54,897 nt of DNA from SZUA-430 sp034440175 (GCA_034440175.1 JAWXBO010000170.1:1-54897), one strand, 5' to 3'; counted from the stretch's first letter, positions 36,281 through 46,064 are shown. Numbers and translations: made by a program. The notes: generated by a model from the sequence alone, not told the origin.

Positions 36281-37642
36281 TTAGTTCGCCTTCAGAATTT
36301 TGGCCAGGTCGTCGGGGTCCTTAAACAGGTCTTCGCGACTCACTTGATGGTCCGTGATCTTCACCTGACCACAAAGGAAATCGACCACTTTATCTTCAAA
36401 CAGGGGCGCTCGAAGCTGAGCCACGGCGTCGGGATTGTTTCGATAAATCTCGAATATGCGCTTTTCCTGACCGGGGTATTGCCGAGCCTGCGCGACAACC
36501 GCGCGGTTGAGCTCTTCCTGAGTCACCTGCACGTTGTTGAGACGCCCAAACTCCGACAGCACTAGACCCAACCGGACGCGGCGCTCCGCAATGCGGCGAA
36601 ACTCAGCCTTAAGCTCATCCTCGGGCTTATTCTTGTCCTCTTCGGCCAGATTACCGGATTTCAAATCCTGCTCGACCTGCGTCCAGATTTGCTTGAACTC
36701 GGCCTCAACCATGCCTGTAGGTAAATCAAAACTATGCGCCACGTCCAAAGCGTCGAGAAGCGCGCGTTTCAAATGCGCGCGTGTCGCCCGTCCAAATTCG
36801 ACAGCCAACTGTGATCGCGCTGCATCCTTGAGCTTGTCGAGGCTGTCCAAGCCCAGCTTGGTGGCCAAGCCTTCATCAACTTCTGCATCGATCCCACGGC
36901 GAATTTCCTTCACCGTCACGTCAAATTCCGCAAACTTGCCCGCCAGAGTTGCCGCCGGATAGTCACTGGGGAATGACACCGAGACCACTTTCGCATCCCC
37001 GGCTTTCACGCCCTTCAATTGATCTTCGAACCCTGGAATGAATGATCCCGAGCCCAAAACCAGTTCGGAATTCTCAGCAGTTCCACCCTCGAATGGCACG
37101 CCGTCGATTTTGCCCAAAAAATCCACGACCAGCTGATCCCCGTCTTGCGACACAGCGTCGTCACCTTTGGGTTCATAGGTTTTTTGCTGCGCTGCAAGCC
37201 GCTTCAACGAATCCGTGACCTGTCCGTCATCAACCTCGGCGACGGGCCGCGGCAACGAGATTTGCGACATATCGGCAAGCTTGAATTCCGGCATCAGATC
37301 GACGCCGATCGTGAAGACCAGGTCCGCCACGCCATCGATAACTTTTTCAACTTCACACGCCAATTCAATGCGTGGCGTCATAGCCGGACGCAGCGAGCGT
37401 TCTTCCACCGCTTTCTGACTAAACTCAGCGACAGTCTCTTGGACGATCTCGCCCATCACCGATTTGCCGAAGGTTTTGCGCAAATGTGCAACAGGGACCT
37501 TCCCCGGCCGGAACCCCTTAAGGTTCATTTGCCCTTTCATACCGTCCAGACGCGTGACAAGCTTCGCGTCCAAGTCGTTCTTGTCAATGGTAATGCGAAA
37601 TTCGCGGCGAAGTTGCTCATTCACCGTTTCAGTAATGTCCAT
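36281..37642 (-). CDS. tig: Trigger factor
   Basis: A 453-residue ribosome-associated chaperone. The ribosome-docking motif 'GFRPGKVP' lies near residue 45. An FKBP-type PPIase domain sits in the middle ('QLVVDFLGKIDGVPFEGG'), then a helical C-terminal chaperone domain. The ATG at 37642 ('MDITETVNEQLRREF') fits the family. Upstream in-frame codons reach into tRNA-Leu and are not coding. Confidence 0.96.
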   Translation of the reverse strand: MDITETVNEQLRREFRITIDKNDLDAKLVTRLDGMKGQMNLKGFRPGKVPVAHLRKTFGKSVMGEIVQETVAEFSQKAVEERSLRPAMTPRIELACEVEKVIDGVADLVFTIGVDLMPEFKLADMSQISLPRPVAEVDDGQVTDSLKRLAAQQKTYEPKGDDAVSQDGDQLVVDFLGKIDGVPFEGGTAENSELVLGSGSFIPGFEDQLKGVKAGDAKVVSVSFPSDYPAATLAGKFAEFDVTVKEIRRGIDAEVDEGLATKLGLDSLDKLKDAARSQLAVEFGRATRAHLKRALLDALDVAHSFDLPTGMVEAEFKQIWTQVEQDLKSGNLAEEDKNKPEDELKAEFRRIAERRVRLGLVLSEFGRLNNVQVTQEELNRAVVAQARQYPGQEKRIFEIYRNNPDAVAQLRAPLFEDKVVDFLCGQVKITDHQVSREDLFKDPDDLAKILKAN

Positions 37643-37705
37643 GAGTTTTCTAGTCCTGCTTCCGTTCGTCAATATCGCCACCGGTGTCTCTTGGGGGTGC
37701 GCATG

Positions 37706-37790
37706 TGGTGCGGGCGAAGGGATTTGAACCCCCACGACTTGCGTCACTGGAACCTAAATCCAGCGCGTCTACCAGTTCCGCCACGCCCGC
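37706..37790 (-). tRNA. tRNA-Leu (TAG)
   Basis: An 85-nt class II tRNA with a long variable arm. The acceptor GCGGGCG pairs with CGCCCGC; discriminator A and an encoded CCA follow. The anticodon stem CTGGA/TCCAG holds TTTAGGT, giving anticodon TAG. It lies 63 bp upstream of tig on the same strand. Confidence 0.97.
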
Positions 37791-37908
37791 GCGACTGACG
37801 TCAGCGTGCGTACCCAAAAAGATCCAGGCACATGCTGTTCCGCCGTTCCTGTAGCCTAACAAGGGCGGTGCTATAGCAGGGTGATCTTGAAACTCAAAGC
37901 CCGCGAAT

Positions 37909-39405
37909 TCAATCTTGCATAGCATATGGCAAGAGTTCCGGAAGGTCCTCTGCTGTCAAGCCACGGCCAGCCAATCTGCCGCACGCACCATGATAATACG
38001 CCCCCGCAACGGCGGCCTCAAATGCCTGCATTCCTTGAGCAATTAGCCCGCCAATGATCCCGGCCAGCACATCTCCTGAACCCGCGGTTGCAAGATCAGC
38101 GGGTGCGTTTGTGTTGACCACAGCCTCGCCTTGCGGGTTGGCAACAACAGTATCGGCGCCCTTCAGCAGCACCACTGCGCCCGACAATTGGGCTGCAACC
38201 CGGGCCGCTTCAATCCGATTCGCGGATTTCTGGAGCAAGCCAGGGAAAAGCCGCTCAAACTCTCCTTCATGCGGCGTCAAAACGCTGTTTTTGTGCAGCA
38301 CCGAAAACAGCTTCTCGCGAGCCCCGCCAAATGACGTCAGTGCATCAGCGTCAACAACAACGTTTTTCCTCAAAGTCAGCGCCGTCAATACATTGGATGC
38401 TGTCGCAGGCCCTACCCCATTGCCTGGCCCCATGACCACGCTCGTGACGCGCTCATCTTCAAGCACTCGTTTGAATGCCAAGCCATCCGCTATTTCGCGC
38501 ACCATGATCGCAACCAGAGATCGGGCCAATATCGCTGCGGCCAAACCATCACCAACAACCGTCACCAAACCGGCCCCCGCCCTCAAGGCCGCGTGCGCCG
38601 CAAGTCGAGCGGCCCCCGTCATGAGCGCGGGACCGCTCACCACAACACAGTGACCACGTTGATACTTGTGCTTTGCCGGATTCAGGTCATCCGCTGGAAT
38701 TGGCCGAGTGCTTTCATCGCACCGCATGCGCCTGGGCAACTCGTTACTGTGAACGTCTGTCAGCGCATGAAGCATACCAACCGGTATGCCGATATCCGCA
38801 CAAACAATTTCGCCGCAATGCTGACGTGCGGGGTAAAGCACATGCGCGGGTTTCTTGCGAAAGAACGTCACACACAAATCAGCGGACCAGGGCTGTGAAC
38901 CTTCCAGAAACTTCGCCCGGTCGCCATCGATGCCGCTGGGAATATCAACTGCAACCACCGGTGCATCCGACATTTCAATGTCTTCAAAGAGTTGGCTGAG
39001 GTCTGGACCAAGTCCCCGGGAAAGCCCCGCACCGAAGACGGCATCCACGAAGATATCTCCGTGTACCGGTTCCTCCGGGTTGAACGCGCTCGTGCCGCCG
39101 CTCCATCGCTTTGCCATCTGTGCCGAAACTGGTTTGAGCACCCCATGATCGCCGATTGTTACGACTTGCACCGGCCATCCGCGCGCCTGAAGATGCCGCG
39201 CCACAACGTACCCATCCCCCCCATTGTTGCCTGGTCCACACAAGACAGTTGCTTTTCGCAACGACCAGCGTTTGCAAATTTCATTGGCAACCTGACGGCC
39301 AGCATTCTCCATCAACGAGAGAGTCGGGATGCTGGACGACACCGCCAGCCGGTCAATCTCGTCCATTTCAGCAACTGTAAGAATTTCCGGACCCGGGCTC
39401 CACAT
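37909..39405 (-). CDS. nnr: Bifunctional NAD(P)H-hydrate epimerase / ADP-dependent dehydratase
   Basis: A 498-residue fused repair enzyme for damaged NAD(P)H. The N-terminal YjeF_N epimerase domain (~1-215) has 'CGPGNNGGDGYVVARHL'. The C-terminal ribokinase-like dehydratase has 'VLTPHEGEFERLFPG' and 'TAGSGDVLAGIIGGLIAQGM'. Together they convert both NADHX epimers back to NADH, using ADP. It is the last gene of a five-gene unit, 5 bp after the amidase. In many alphaproteobacteria nnr lies directly beside glnB; here four genes lie between. Confidence 0.92.
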   Translation of the reverse strand: MWSPGPEILTVAEMDEIDRLAVSSSIPTLSLMENAGRQVANEICKRWSLRKATVLCGPGNNGGDGYVVARHLQARGWPVQVVTIGDHGVLKPVSAQMAKRWSGGTSAFNPEEPVHGDIFVDAVFGAGLSRGLGPDLSQLFEDIEMSDAPVVAVDIPSGIDGDRAKFLEGSQPWSADLCVTFFRKKPAHVLYPARQHCGEIVCADIGIPVGMLHALTDVHSNELPRRMRCDESTRPIPADDLNPAKHKYQRGHCVVVSGPALMTGAARLAAHAALRAGAGLVTVVGDGLAAAILARSLVAIMVREIADGLAFKRVLEDERVTSVVMGPGNGVGPATASNVLTALTLRKNVVVDADALTSFGGAREKLFSVLHKNSVLTPHEGEFERLFPGLLQKSANRIEAARVAAQLSGAVVLLKGADTVVANPQGEAVVNTNAPADLATAGSGDVLAGIIGGLIAQGMQAFEAAVAGAYYHGACGRLAGRGLTAEDLPELLPYAMQD

Positions 39406-39410
39406 ATAAA

Positions 39411-40814
39411 TCAGTATCCTTCCGGATGACGCTCTGCCAATCCCAGCAATTGCTCCAGCGCATGTGCCGCCTGCAGGACCCTAACGTCATCGCCGTGACG
39501 TCCAACAATTTGAATTCCGATGGGCAACCCGGCTTCTGTAAAGCCGCAAGGCACGCTCGCTGCCGGCTGCTGCGTCAGGTTGAAGGGATAGGTGAAAGGC
39601 GTCCATTCCATCCACAGTGTCCCCTGCGGATCGAACGGAGTCACAAGCGGCGTGTCGAACGGGGGCACGGCAATCATGGGTGTCACCAGAAAATCGTAAG
39701 CTACCATGAACGCCTTCATGGATGCACCATAGGCAGCACGATCAGCCGTCGCCTGCTGAAAATCCCGGCGCGTCATAGCACGCGACTCCTCAACAACCAG
39801 CCGGAGATTGGGGTCCAGCATGTCCAGCTTTTCCGGCGGATACTCGTCCAGCAAAAACCCCGCGCCGGAAAAATACAACACTTTGAAAACCGCGGATGGA
39901 TCGCGCGCCGGCGGATCCGCCAGTTCAACGTGAGCACCTAACTCGGAAAACCTCTGAACGGCCTTGGCAACAACCGCCTCAACTTCCGGATCGACGCGCT
40001 CGACCCATCCAAGCCGCGGACTGAAAGCGACTTTCGCCCCGCGAATTCCCTTGGCAAGATTCCAGCAATAATCAACTTGCGCAAATGGTTGCTGATACCA
40101 GTCCCTTGTGTCGGGTTCACTGATCACATTCAGAAACAACGCACTGTCGGCAACTGTCCGCGCCATCGGACCGGTATGAGCCAGCGTCGCGAATGGGCTG
40201 GCGGGCCAGGCCGCCACCCGCCCAAATGTCGGCTTCAATCCAAACACACTGCAAAAGCTGGCCGGAATACGAATGGACCCACCTGCGTCGGTGCCAAGCG
40301 CCAGCGGACAATATCCGGCCGCAAGCGCTGCCCCTGCCCCACCACTTGAGCCCCCGGGCGTCTTGCTCAGGTTCCATGGGTTTCTGGTCACACCGGTAAG
40401 CGGACTATCGTTCGTCCCCTTCCAGCCAAATTCGGGCGACGTCGACTTTCCGACAAAGACAGCACCATGCTCGCGCAATCGAGCGACACTCGGCGCATCA
40501 TCCTCGCACGGCTGATTTCGGTCGACAGTATTGGAGCCGCGCATTGTCGGCCAACCCTTGGACACAACCAGATCCTTGATCGCAACCGGCACGCCGTCCA
40601 ACAAGCCCTGGGGCTCCCCCCTCATCCAGCGCTCTTCCGATGCTGCTGCCTGACCCATCGTCGCTTCGTGATCGATTAAGCACATCGCATTGACACTGGA
40701 GTCCAACGCCTCGATTCGCCCCAGCAAATATTCGGCCACCTCGACCGGCGATGTGTTTTTTTCACGATAGGCGGCCACCAGCTGTGTCGCGGTCATCCAG
40801 TGCAATTCAGTCAT
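39411..40814 (-). CDS. Amidase-signature family hydrolase
   Basis: A 467-residue amidase. The catalytic Ser-cisSer-Lys triad is visible as Lys80 ('VPVAIKDL'), Ser156 ('TPGGSSGGAG') and Ser180 ('GTDAGGSIRIP'). Such enzymes hydrolyse amide bonds. GatA is the best-known member, but there is no GatB/C here and the C-terminus is different, so it is a stand-alone amidase of unknown substrate. It begins 11 bp after the phosphatase stop and ends 5 bp before nnr. Confidence 0.88.
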   Translation of the reverse strand: MTELHWMTATQLVAAYREKNTSPVEVAEYLLGRIEALDSSVNAMCLIDHEATMGQAAASEERWMRGEPQGLLDGVPVAIKDLVVSKGWPTMRGSNTVDRNQPCEDDAPSVARLREHGAVFVGKSTSPEFGWKGTNDSPLTGVTRNPWNLSKTPGGSSGGAGAALAAGYCPLALGTDAGGSIRIPASFCSVFGLKPTFGRVAAWPASPFATLAHTGPMARTVADSALFLNVISEPDTRDWYQQPFAQVDYCWNLAKGIRGAKVAFSPRLGWVERVDPEVEAVVAKAVQRFSELGAHVELADPPARDPSAVFKVLYFSGAGFLLDEYPPEKLDMLDPNLRLVVEESRAMTRRDFQQATADRAAYGASMKAFMVAYDFLVTPMIAVPPFDTPLVTPFDPQGTLWMEWTPFTYPFNLTQQPAASVPCGFTEAGLPIGIQIVGRHGDDVRVLQAAHALEQLLGLAERHPEGY

Positions 40815-40825
40815 GAACAGCCAGC

Positions 40826-41383
40826 CTATCTCACGGCGGTTTGCGCCGTGTCTCCAAGTTCAACAAGCGACAACGCCCGCCCATTTGTTTCAAGAATCGT
40901 CACAGACGCATGCGCCGGAGAAAAACACATCACCCGGTCATCGCCAATCGCCGAACCCAAAGCGGCATTGATTGACACGTAATGTGAAAACACCGCGGTG
41001 TCCCCATTCAATTGCGTGAGAAACGCAACAGTATCATCCCGCCACCGCCGCAAACCGGGGTCCAAGTCAACCCACTCCCGGGCCATGATCGCGCGAAGCC
41101 ATGCTCCCCGGTTTTGCATCGACATGTTGTCAGGTGTCGGAATTTCTGAAACCTCCTGGGCGACAAGCGGTTGCATCGACAGCGACATCGCCAAAGGCAT
41201 TGCCGTTTCGGCCGCTCGCCGCATTGGACTCGTGACTATTTGCTTTGGCGTCAGCAACCGCAACCGGTCAGCCGTCGCTTTGGCCTGTTGGTGTCCAAGG
41301 TCTGTAAGCCCTGGATCAGGGTCGGGAGAGCTTCCCCAATTCCCCGCCGGTTCGCCATGCCTGACAAGATAGAGACGCGCCAT
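40826..41383 (-). CDS. Histidine phosphatase family protein
   Basis: A 185-residue protein of the phosphoglycerate-mutase-like fold. The 'YLVRHGEP' motif holds the phosphorylated His9, and a second Arg is in 'SPMRRAAETAMPL'. 'AVFSHYVSINAALG' has the distal His. Its substrate is not known; small relatives act on sugar phosphates or acyl phosphates. It lies 3 bp after the thiolase-like gene. Confidence 0.85.
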   Translation of the reverse strand: MARLYLVRHGEPAGNWGSSPDPDPGLTDLGHQQAKATADRLRLLTPKQIVTSPMRRAAETAMPLAMSLSMQPLVAQEVSEIPTPDNMSMQNRGAWLRAIMAREWVDLDPGLRRWRDDTVAFLTQLNGDTAVFSHYVSINAALGSAIGDDRVMCFSPAHASVTILETNGRALSLVELGDTAQTAVR

Positions 41384-41386
41384 GGC

Positions 41387-42928
41387 TCACTGCGGAACAA
41401 AAAGGTTGGTCTTGTCACCCGGGGTCACGCGCCCTCGCCGTCCCAACGCTTCCCGTTCCATCAGGTCATTCAGCGTGGAGGGGTCGTTGGGCGTCAGAGC
41501 CATAAATCGCGAACCGTTGGGCAGCCTCCCGATAATGATACCGATCTTCGGACCAGTCCGGTCATGCATGACGGTGTAGGTTTCCACCACCCCCTCACCG
41601 TCCGGTTTGGGATCGACCGCCGGACGCGCTATCGAATCGAGTTCGCTTTGATACGATTTGGGATCCTCCCTTTGCCAGTCGCCTTTCACCGCGTTGGTAG
41701 AATAGATACCCATCGCATGTTTCGTGATGTACCAGCCATTCGCCGTGACCAGACCGAAACTGCCGCGTTGCGCCCTCACTTTTTCCATCATCATAACGAT
41801 TGAATGCATGACATAGTTGTTTCCTGCGCCACCAAAATAAGGAAGGCCACCGGTCACGGTCAGCCCACGCTGGTCGAACTCATCAATCCCCAGCTCCTGA
41901 CACCCGATCTGCACCGCCGAAGGAAAACAAGAATAAAGGTCGAAGAAGTCCATGTCGGCCACGCCCTTCCCGGCCATCGCAAACGCCTTCTCCCCCATCG
42001 CTCGAATCGCTGGAGAGGAATGGTAGTTCACCCGTTCGCTGACATGCCAGATGTCTGTCGCCTCGGCACAACCGTGCAGATAGACCCACTTGTCTTCGGA
42101 TATCCCCAAATCGCGTGCGGTTTTGACATTCGTCATAACGACGGCGGCTGCCATATCGACCTGAATGATGGCGTTCATATACTTGGTGTACGGGAAACCG
42201 ACATACCGGTTGTTCTCACCAGGGGTCGCTATTTCCTCGGGCGTACGGAATGTTGGAAACCATGACAGCGGATTGCCGGCGGCCACTTTCGTAAACGGAG
42301 AGAATAAACGGCCGATCTCCAACTGATGCTCGCGAACGCTTCGGCCCTTGTGTCCGCGAATACCGTTCTCAAACAAAGGATAGGCGTTGACGGGAAAATA
42401 GAGCGAATGCGCGCGCTCCATGTCGTTGGAGCTACGGCGATTGTCGCCGATATGAATGGGTTCGCCACCGGCATCCTCGCCCCAGTTAAGCTTCACACCC
42501 TTGTTCAACGCACCAACCAGCGTCGCCAGATCATCCGATCCGGCGAGCAATGCAACCTTCGTTTCACCTCTCGCAATTTCCTCTGCGGTGCGGTTGACAA
42601 GCCATTGCGGTGTGTTGCCACCCACAGCCGTGTAATACTCAAGCCGGGCCTTGGCGCCGATCCGGTTACCCAGCGAACGCGGCGGGTTTGAATACTGACC
42701 GACAGGCAACCGCCCCGCTTCAGACGAGTCCGCAGTGAAGCGCACCACGGAAATGTTGTCGATCATTTGGACCAACCGGTCCGCAGCCCCCGTATCGGCA
42801 AGCGCGCGATTGGACGCCAACGTCAACAGCGCCAGCGGGTCAAGGCTCTCCTCCAACTTCCCGGCTTGCGCGGTTCGTTGGGTCATTTGGCCGCAACCAA
42901 CTAAAATCGGCATACGATCATCACTCAT
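41387..42928 (-). CDS. Thiolase-like protein (SCP2-thiolase-like type 1)
   Basis: A 513-residue thiolase-superfamily protein. It begins 'PILVGCGQMTQR' and carries 'GGLPYFGGAGNNYVMHS', which matches the thiolase C-terminal 'GG.p.GhG' region. The last ~100 residues (from 'YTVMHDRTGPKIGIIIGRL') fit the additional C-terminal domain of type 1 thiolase-like proteins. The usual N-terminal nucleophilic Cys context is not evident, so a degradative thiolase role is doubtful. It may act in acyl-CoA chemistry with the neighbours. It overlaps the aminotransferase by 8 bp. Confidence 0.8.
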   Translation of the reverse strand: MSDDRMPILVGCGQMTQRTAQAGKLEESLDPLALLTLASNRALADTGAADRLVQMIDNISVVRFTADSSEAGRLPVGQYSNPPRSLGNRIGAKARLEYYTAVGGNTPQWLVNRTAEEIARGETKVALLAGSDDLATLVGALNKGVKLNWGEDAGGEPIHIGDNRRSSNDMERAHSLYFPVNAYPLFENGIRGHKGRSVREHQLEIGRLFSPFTKVAAGNPLSWFPTFRTPEEIATPGENNRYVGFPYTKYMNAIIQVDMAAAVVMTNVKTARDLGISEDKWVYLHGCAEATDIWHVSERVNYHSSPAIRAMGEKAFAMAGKGVADMDFFDLYSCFPSAVQIGCQELGIDEFDQRGLTVTGGLPYFGGAGNNYVMHSIVMMMEKVRAQRGSFGLVTANGWYITKHAMGIYSTNAVKGDWQREDPKSYQSELDSIARPAVDPKPDGEGVVETYTVMHDRTGPKIGIIIGRLPNGSRFMALTPNDPSTLNDLMEREALGRRGRVTPGDKTNLFVPQ

Positions 42929-44081
42929 TGAAATACTTACCCAGTCGGTTCACGGCGTCTTCGAGCACCGGACGTTGCTTGCAAAAGGCAAAACGCACCA
43001 GATTCTGTGGTGCCTCACCTGTGAAAAAGACAGACAGTGGAATTGCAGCGACGCCCGCACGCTCGGTGATGTGTTTACAAAAATCAACATCCGAACCATT
43101 GAAACGCAACCCGCTAATGTCTGTCGTCAGAAAATAAGTACCCTGAGACGCCAGGGGTTTGAAACCCACGGCCTGTAATTCGTGAGCCAGATAATCGCGA
43201 TTGGCTTGTAGCTCACTCGCCAATCCCAAGTAATACGCTTCCTGAGTGTCAAGGCCAAACGACACTGCGATTTGCAAAGCGGTTGGCGTTGTAAATGTTA
43301 TGAACTGATGAGCTTTCGCGACTGCACCCGTCAAACTCGCCGGTCCCTGAACCCAACCCACTTTCCAGCCCGTCAATGAGAATATTTTTCCCGCCGAACC
43401 AATCCGCAGGCAGCGCTCTCGCATTCCTTCAAATGTCGCAAGGGGGGCGTGCAACAATCCATCGAACGTAAGATGCTCATACACCTCGTCACAGATCGCA
43501 ATTGCATCAAAGCGTTTGAGAAAGCTTGCAATCAGTTCGAGCTCATGCCTCGAAAACACCTTTCCGGCAGGATTCATCGGCGAATTGAGCATGATCGCCT
43601 TGGTCTTGGCGTTAAAGACTGCCGACAACGCCCTTTCGTCGAGCATCCATCCGGGAGCCTGCAGCCGTATGGGCCGCACCACACCACCCGCCGCTTCTAT
43701 CATTGGCCGGTACGAGTCATAGGCAGGCTCGAGCAACACCACTTCGTCTCCAGGTTTAACAACTCCCAGGATCGCGGCCGTCAGCGCCTCGGTACCGCCA
43801 CTGGTGACAACAATCTCGCTGCGCCAATCATAACTGAGATCGTAGAATCGGTTGGCATGCGCCGCCAACGACTGGCGCAAGGCTTCGACACCCATCATGG
43901 GCGGGTACTGGTTTGGCCCCTCTATCAGGGCTTGTGCCGCACGTTCTCGCAGCGCCAGCGGACCGTCCTTATCCGGAAATCCCTGCCCCAAATTCACGGC
44001 ATTGTGCTGGCTCGCAAGTGCCGACATCACTGTAAAAATCGTGGTGCCCGCGCCGGCAAAATTCGGATTGAGAGGCTTCAT
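42921..44081 (-). CDS. PLP-dependent aminotransferase (class I/II)
   Basis: A 386-residue fold-type I aminotransferase. PLP contacts are visible: Asn170 in 'LNSPMNPAG', Asp198 and Tyr201 in 'CDEVYEHL', and the Schiff-base Lys232 in 'GSAGKIFSLTGWK'. 'LGQGFPD' near the N-terminus is shared with kynurenine/methionine aminotransferases (YbdL-like). It is the first gene of the five-gene minus-strand unit and is divergent from glnB. The 172-bp gap between them contains TTGGC-AAAGC-GCCAA (44111-44125), a possible operator. Confidence 0.88.
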   Translation of the reverse strand: MKPLNPNFAGAGTTIFTVMSALASQHNAVNLGQGFPDKDGPLALRERAAQALIEGPNQYPPMMGVEALRQSLAAHANRFYDLSYDWRSEIVVTSGGTEALTAAILGVVKPGDEVVLLEPAYDSYRPMIEAAGGVVRPIRLQAPGWMLDERALSAVFNAKTKAIMLNSPMNPAGKVFSRHELELIASFLKRFDAIAICDEVYEHLTFDGLLHAPLATFEGMRERCLRIGSAGKIFSLTGWKVGWVQGPASLTGAVAKAHQFITFTTPTALQIAVSFGLDTQEAYYLGLASELQANRDYLAHELQAVGFKPLASQGTYFLTTDISGLRFNGSDVDFCKHITERAGVAAIPLSVFFTGEAPQNLVRFAFCKQRPVLEDAVNRLGKYFNE

Positions 44082-44253
44082 GCAAACCGCCTGTTCGCTA
44101 AGCTACTACCTTGGCAAAGCGCCAATCCCACCGCAAGCAGCGACCGTGCTGCCCACAGTTTGTGCACAATTGCCTGTCCAGCGGGCAGATTCCCGGTTGT
44201 TCCGGTCTGACTCAGCAAGCTAAGGTCCGCGAAATTCACCCGGCAGGCCGAAT

Positions 44254-44592
44254 ATGAAAAAAATCGAAGCAATCATCAAACCCTTCAAGCTGGACGAGGT
44301 GAAAGAAGCCCTCCAGGAAGTAGGCGTCCAAGGCATTACCGTGACTGAGGCCAAGGGCTTCGGACGGCAGAAAGGCCACACAGAACTCTATCGAGGTGCT
44401 GAATATGTCGTTGATTTTCTGCCCAAGGTAAAACTCGAAGTCGTGCTGCCGGATGATCAAGTTGATCGCGCAGTCGAAGCTATCCAGCGCGCCGCCCGCA
44501 CCGGCCGCATCGGTGACGGCAAAATTTTCGTCTCCTCTGTTGAGGAAGTCATCCGCATTCGCACCGGTGAAACCGGGCACGAAGCAATCTAG
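44254..44592 (+). CDS. glnB: Nitrogen regulatory protein P-II
   Basis: A 112-residue PII signal protein. The T-loop has Tyr51 ('LYRGAEYVVDF'), the site of uridylylation, and 'TGRIGDGKIFV' forms the ATP/2-oxoglutarate site. It reports nitrogen and energy status to GlnE, NtrB and other targets. It lies 16 bp upstream of glnA, so the two are co-transcribed. I found no convincing sigma-54 -24/-12 pair or NtrC site upstream. Confidence 0.96.
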   Translation: MKKIEAIIKPFKLDEVKEALQEVGVQGITVTEAKGFGRQKGHTELYRGAEYVVDFLPKVKLEVVLPDDQVDRAVEAIQRAARTGRIGDGKIFVSSVEEVIRIRTGETGHEAI

Positions 44593-44608
44593 AAAGGCAA
44601 AAGCTCTC

Positions 44609-46018
44609 ATGGCAAACGCAGATACCGTCCTCAAGAGAATCAAAGATGAAGAAGTCAAATTCGTCGACCTGCGCTTCACCGATCCGCGCGGCAAGTGGCA
44701 ACACGTGACCTTCGACCTGTCTCTCGTCGACAAAGACCTGTTTGAAACGGGCACAATGTTTGATGGCTCGTCGATCGCAGGCTGGAAGGCCATCAATGAA
44801 TCCGACATGACGCTTCTGCCCGACCCCGCATCGGCGGTGATCGATCCGTTTTTTGCGCAGAAAACGCTGATCCTGTTCTGCGACGTGCTCGAGCCGACGA
44901 CCCATCAGCCCTATGGCCGCTGCCCGCGTTCTATCGCAAGGGCCGCCGAAACCTACATGAAGTCCGCAGGCGTCGGCGATACGGCAATGTTCGGCCCCGA
45001 AGCCGAGTTCTTCATTTTCGACGATGTCCGTTACGCTGTCGGCATGAACAAGTGCAGCGTCGAGATTGACTCCGCCGAGGGCCCCTACAACACCGGCACC
45101 GAGTATGAGCACGGCAATCTCGGTCACCGTCCGCCGGTCAAGGGTGGATATTTCCCTGTTCCGCCCGTTGACAGCTGTCAGGACATTCGCTCCGAGATGC
45201 TGTCAATCATGGGTGACATGGGCATCGAGCCTGAGAAGCATCACCACGAAGTCGCCCCTTCGCAGCACGAGCTTGGGTTCAAATACTCGACGCTGGTGAA
45301 AACCGCAGACCGCATGCAGATCTACAAATATGTCGTGCATCAGGTCGCGGCCGCGTACGGCAAGACCGCAACCTTCATGCCCAAGCCCATCAAAGGCGAC
45401 AACGGTTCAGGCATGCACGTGCATCAGTCGATCTGGAAGGGCGGGCAGCCGCTCTTCGCCGGCTCAGGCTACGCCGACCTTTCTGAGATGTGCCTGTACT
45501 ACATTGGGGGCATCATCAAACACGCCAAAGCCATCAACGCCCTGACCAACCCACTGACGAATTCGTACAAGCGCCTGATCCCGGGCTTCGAGGCGCCGGT
45601 GCTGCTCGCCTATTCCTCGCGCAACCGTTCGGCGTCGATCCGCATTCCATTCGGTGCTGGCCCCAAGGCCAAACGCATTGAAGTGCGCTTCCCTGATCCG
45701 GGCGCAAACCCTTACCTCGCTTACGCCGCGATGTTGATGGCGGGCCTCGACGGCATCCAGAACAAAATCCATCCCGGCCAGCCGATGGACAAAGACCTTT
45801 ACGCCCTGCCACCAGAGGAACTTAAGGACGTTCCGCAAGTTTGCGGCAGCTTGCGTGAGTCGCTCGAAAACCTCGACCGCAATCGCGCCTTCCTCAAGCG
45901 CGGCAACGTCTTCAGCGACGATTTCATCAACAGTTACATCGAACTCAAGATGCAGGAAGTGCACGCCTATGAGCACACCCCGCATCCGATCGAGTTCCAG
46001 ATGTATTATTCAGTCTAA
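44609..46018 (+). CDS. glnA: Glutamine synthetase type I
   Basis: A 469-residue ammonium-assimilating enzyme: glutamate, ammonia and ATP give glutamine. 'MFDGSSIAGWKAI' carries the Asp latch, 'GPEAEFFIFDD' and 'HHHEVAPSQHELG' hold metal-binding residues, and 'KPIKGDNGSGMHVHQS' the active site. The adenylylation Tyr lies in 'DKDLYALPPEE', so it should be controlled by GlnE. The ATG at 44609 is clear; longer frames overlap glnB. Its last ~70 bp are duplicated at 47371-47436. Confidence 0.97.
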   Translation: MANADTVLKRIKDEEVKFVDLRFTDPRGKWQHVTFDLSLVDKDLFETGTMFDGSSIAGWKAINESDMTLLPDPASAVIDPFFAQKTLILFCDVLEPTTHQPYGRCPRSIARAAETYMKSAGVGDTAMFGPEAEFFIFDDVRYAVGMNKCSVEIDSAEGPYNTGTEYEHGNLGHRPPVKGGYFPVPPVDSCQDIRSEMLSIMGDMGIEPEKHHHEVAPSQHELGFKYSTLVKTADRMQIYKYVVHQVAAAYGKTATFMPKPIKGDNGSGMHVHQSIWKGGQPLFAGSGYADLSEMCLYYIGGIIKHAKAINALTNPLTNSYKRLIPGFEAPVLLAYSSRNRSASIRIPFGAGPKAKRIEVRFPDPGANPYLAYAAMLMAGLDGIQNKIHPGQPMDKDLYALPPEELKDVPQVCGSLRESLENLDRNRAFLKRGNVFSDDFINSYIELKMQEVHAYEHTPHPIEFQMYYSV

Positions 46019-46030
46019 AGGTGCACCTGA

Positions 46031-46060
46031 AAAGAGCCAAGGCGTCGCCTCGGCTCTTTT
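46031..46060. terminator. Bidirectional terminator between glnA and nirK
   Basis: AAAGAGCC...GGCTCTTT with an inner AGGC-GTC-GCCT stem, followed by TTTT on the plus strand and by a T-run on the minus strand. It serves convergent glnA and nirK. The right arm GGCTCTTT recurs at 47458-47465 in the glnA remnant. Confidence 0.88.
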
Positions 46061-46064
46061 AGCA

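Noticed and set aside
44082..44253. Sigma-54 promoter or NtrC site upstream of glnB
   Set aside because: No GG-N10-GC pair with a good flanking match; only TTGGC-N5-GCCAA was notable.
44549..45127. Antisense frame over the 5' part of glnA
   Set aside because: No motif or ribosome-binding site; glnA coding constraint explains it.
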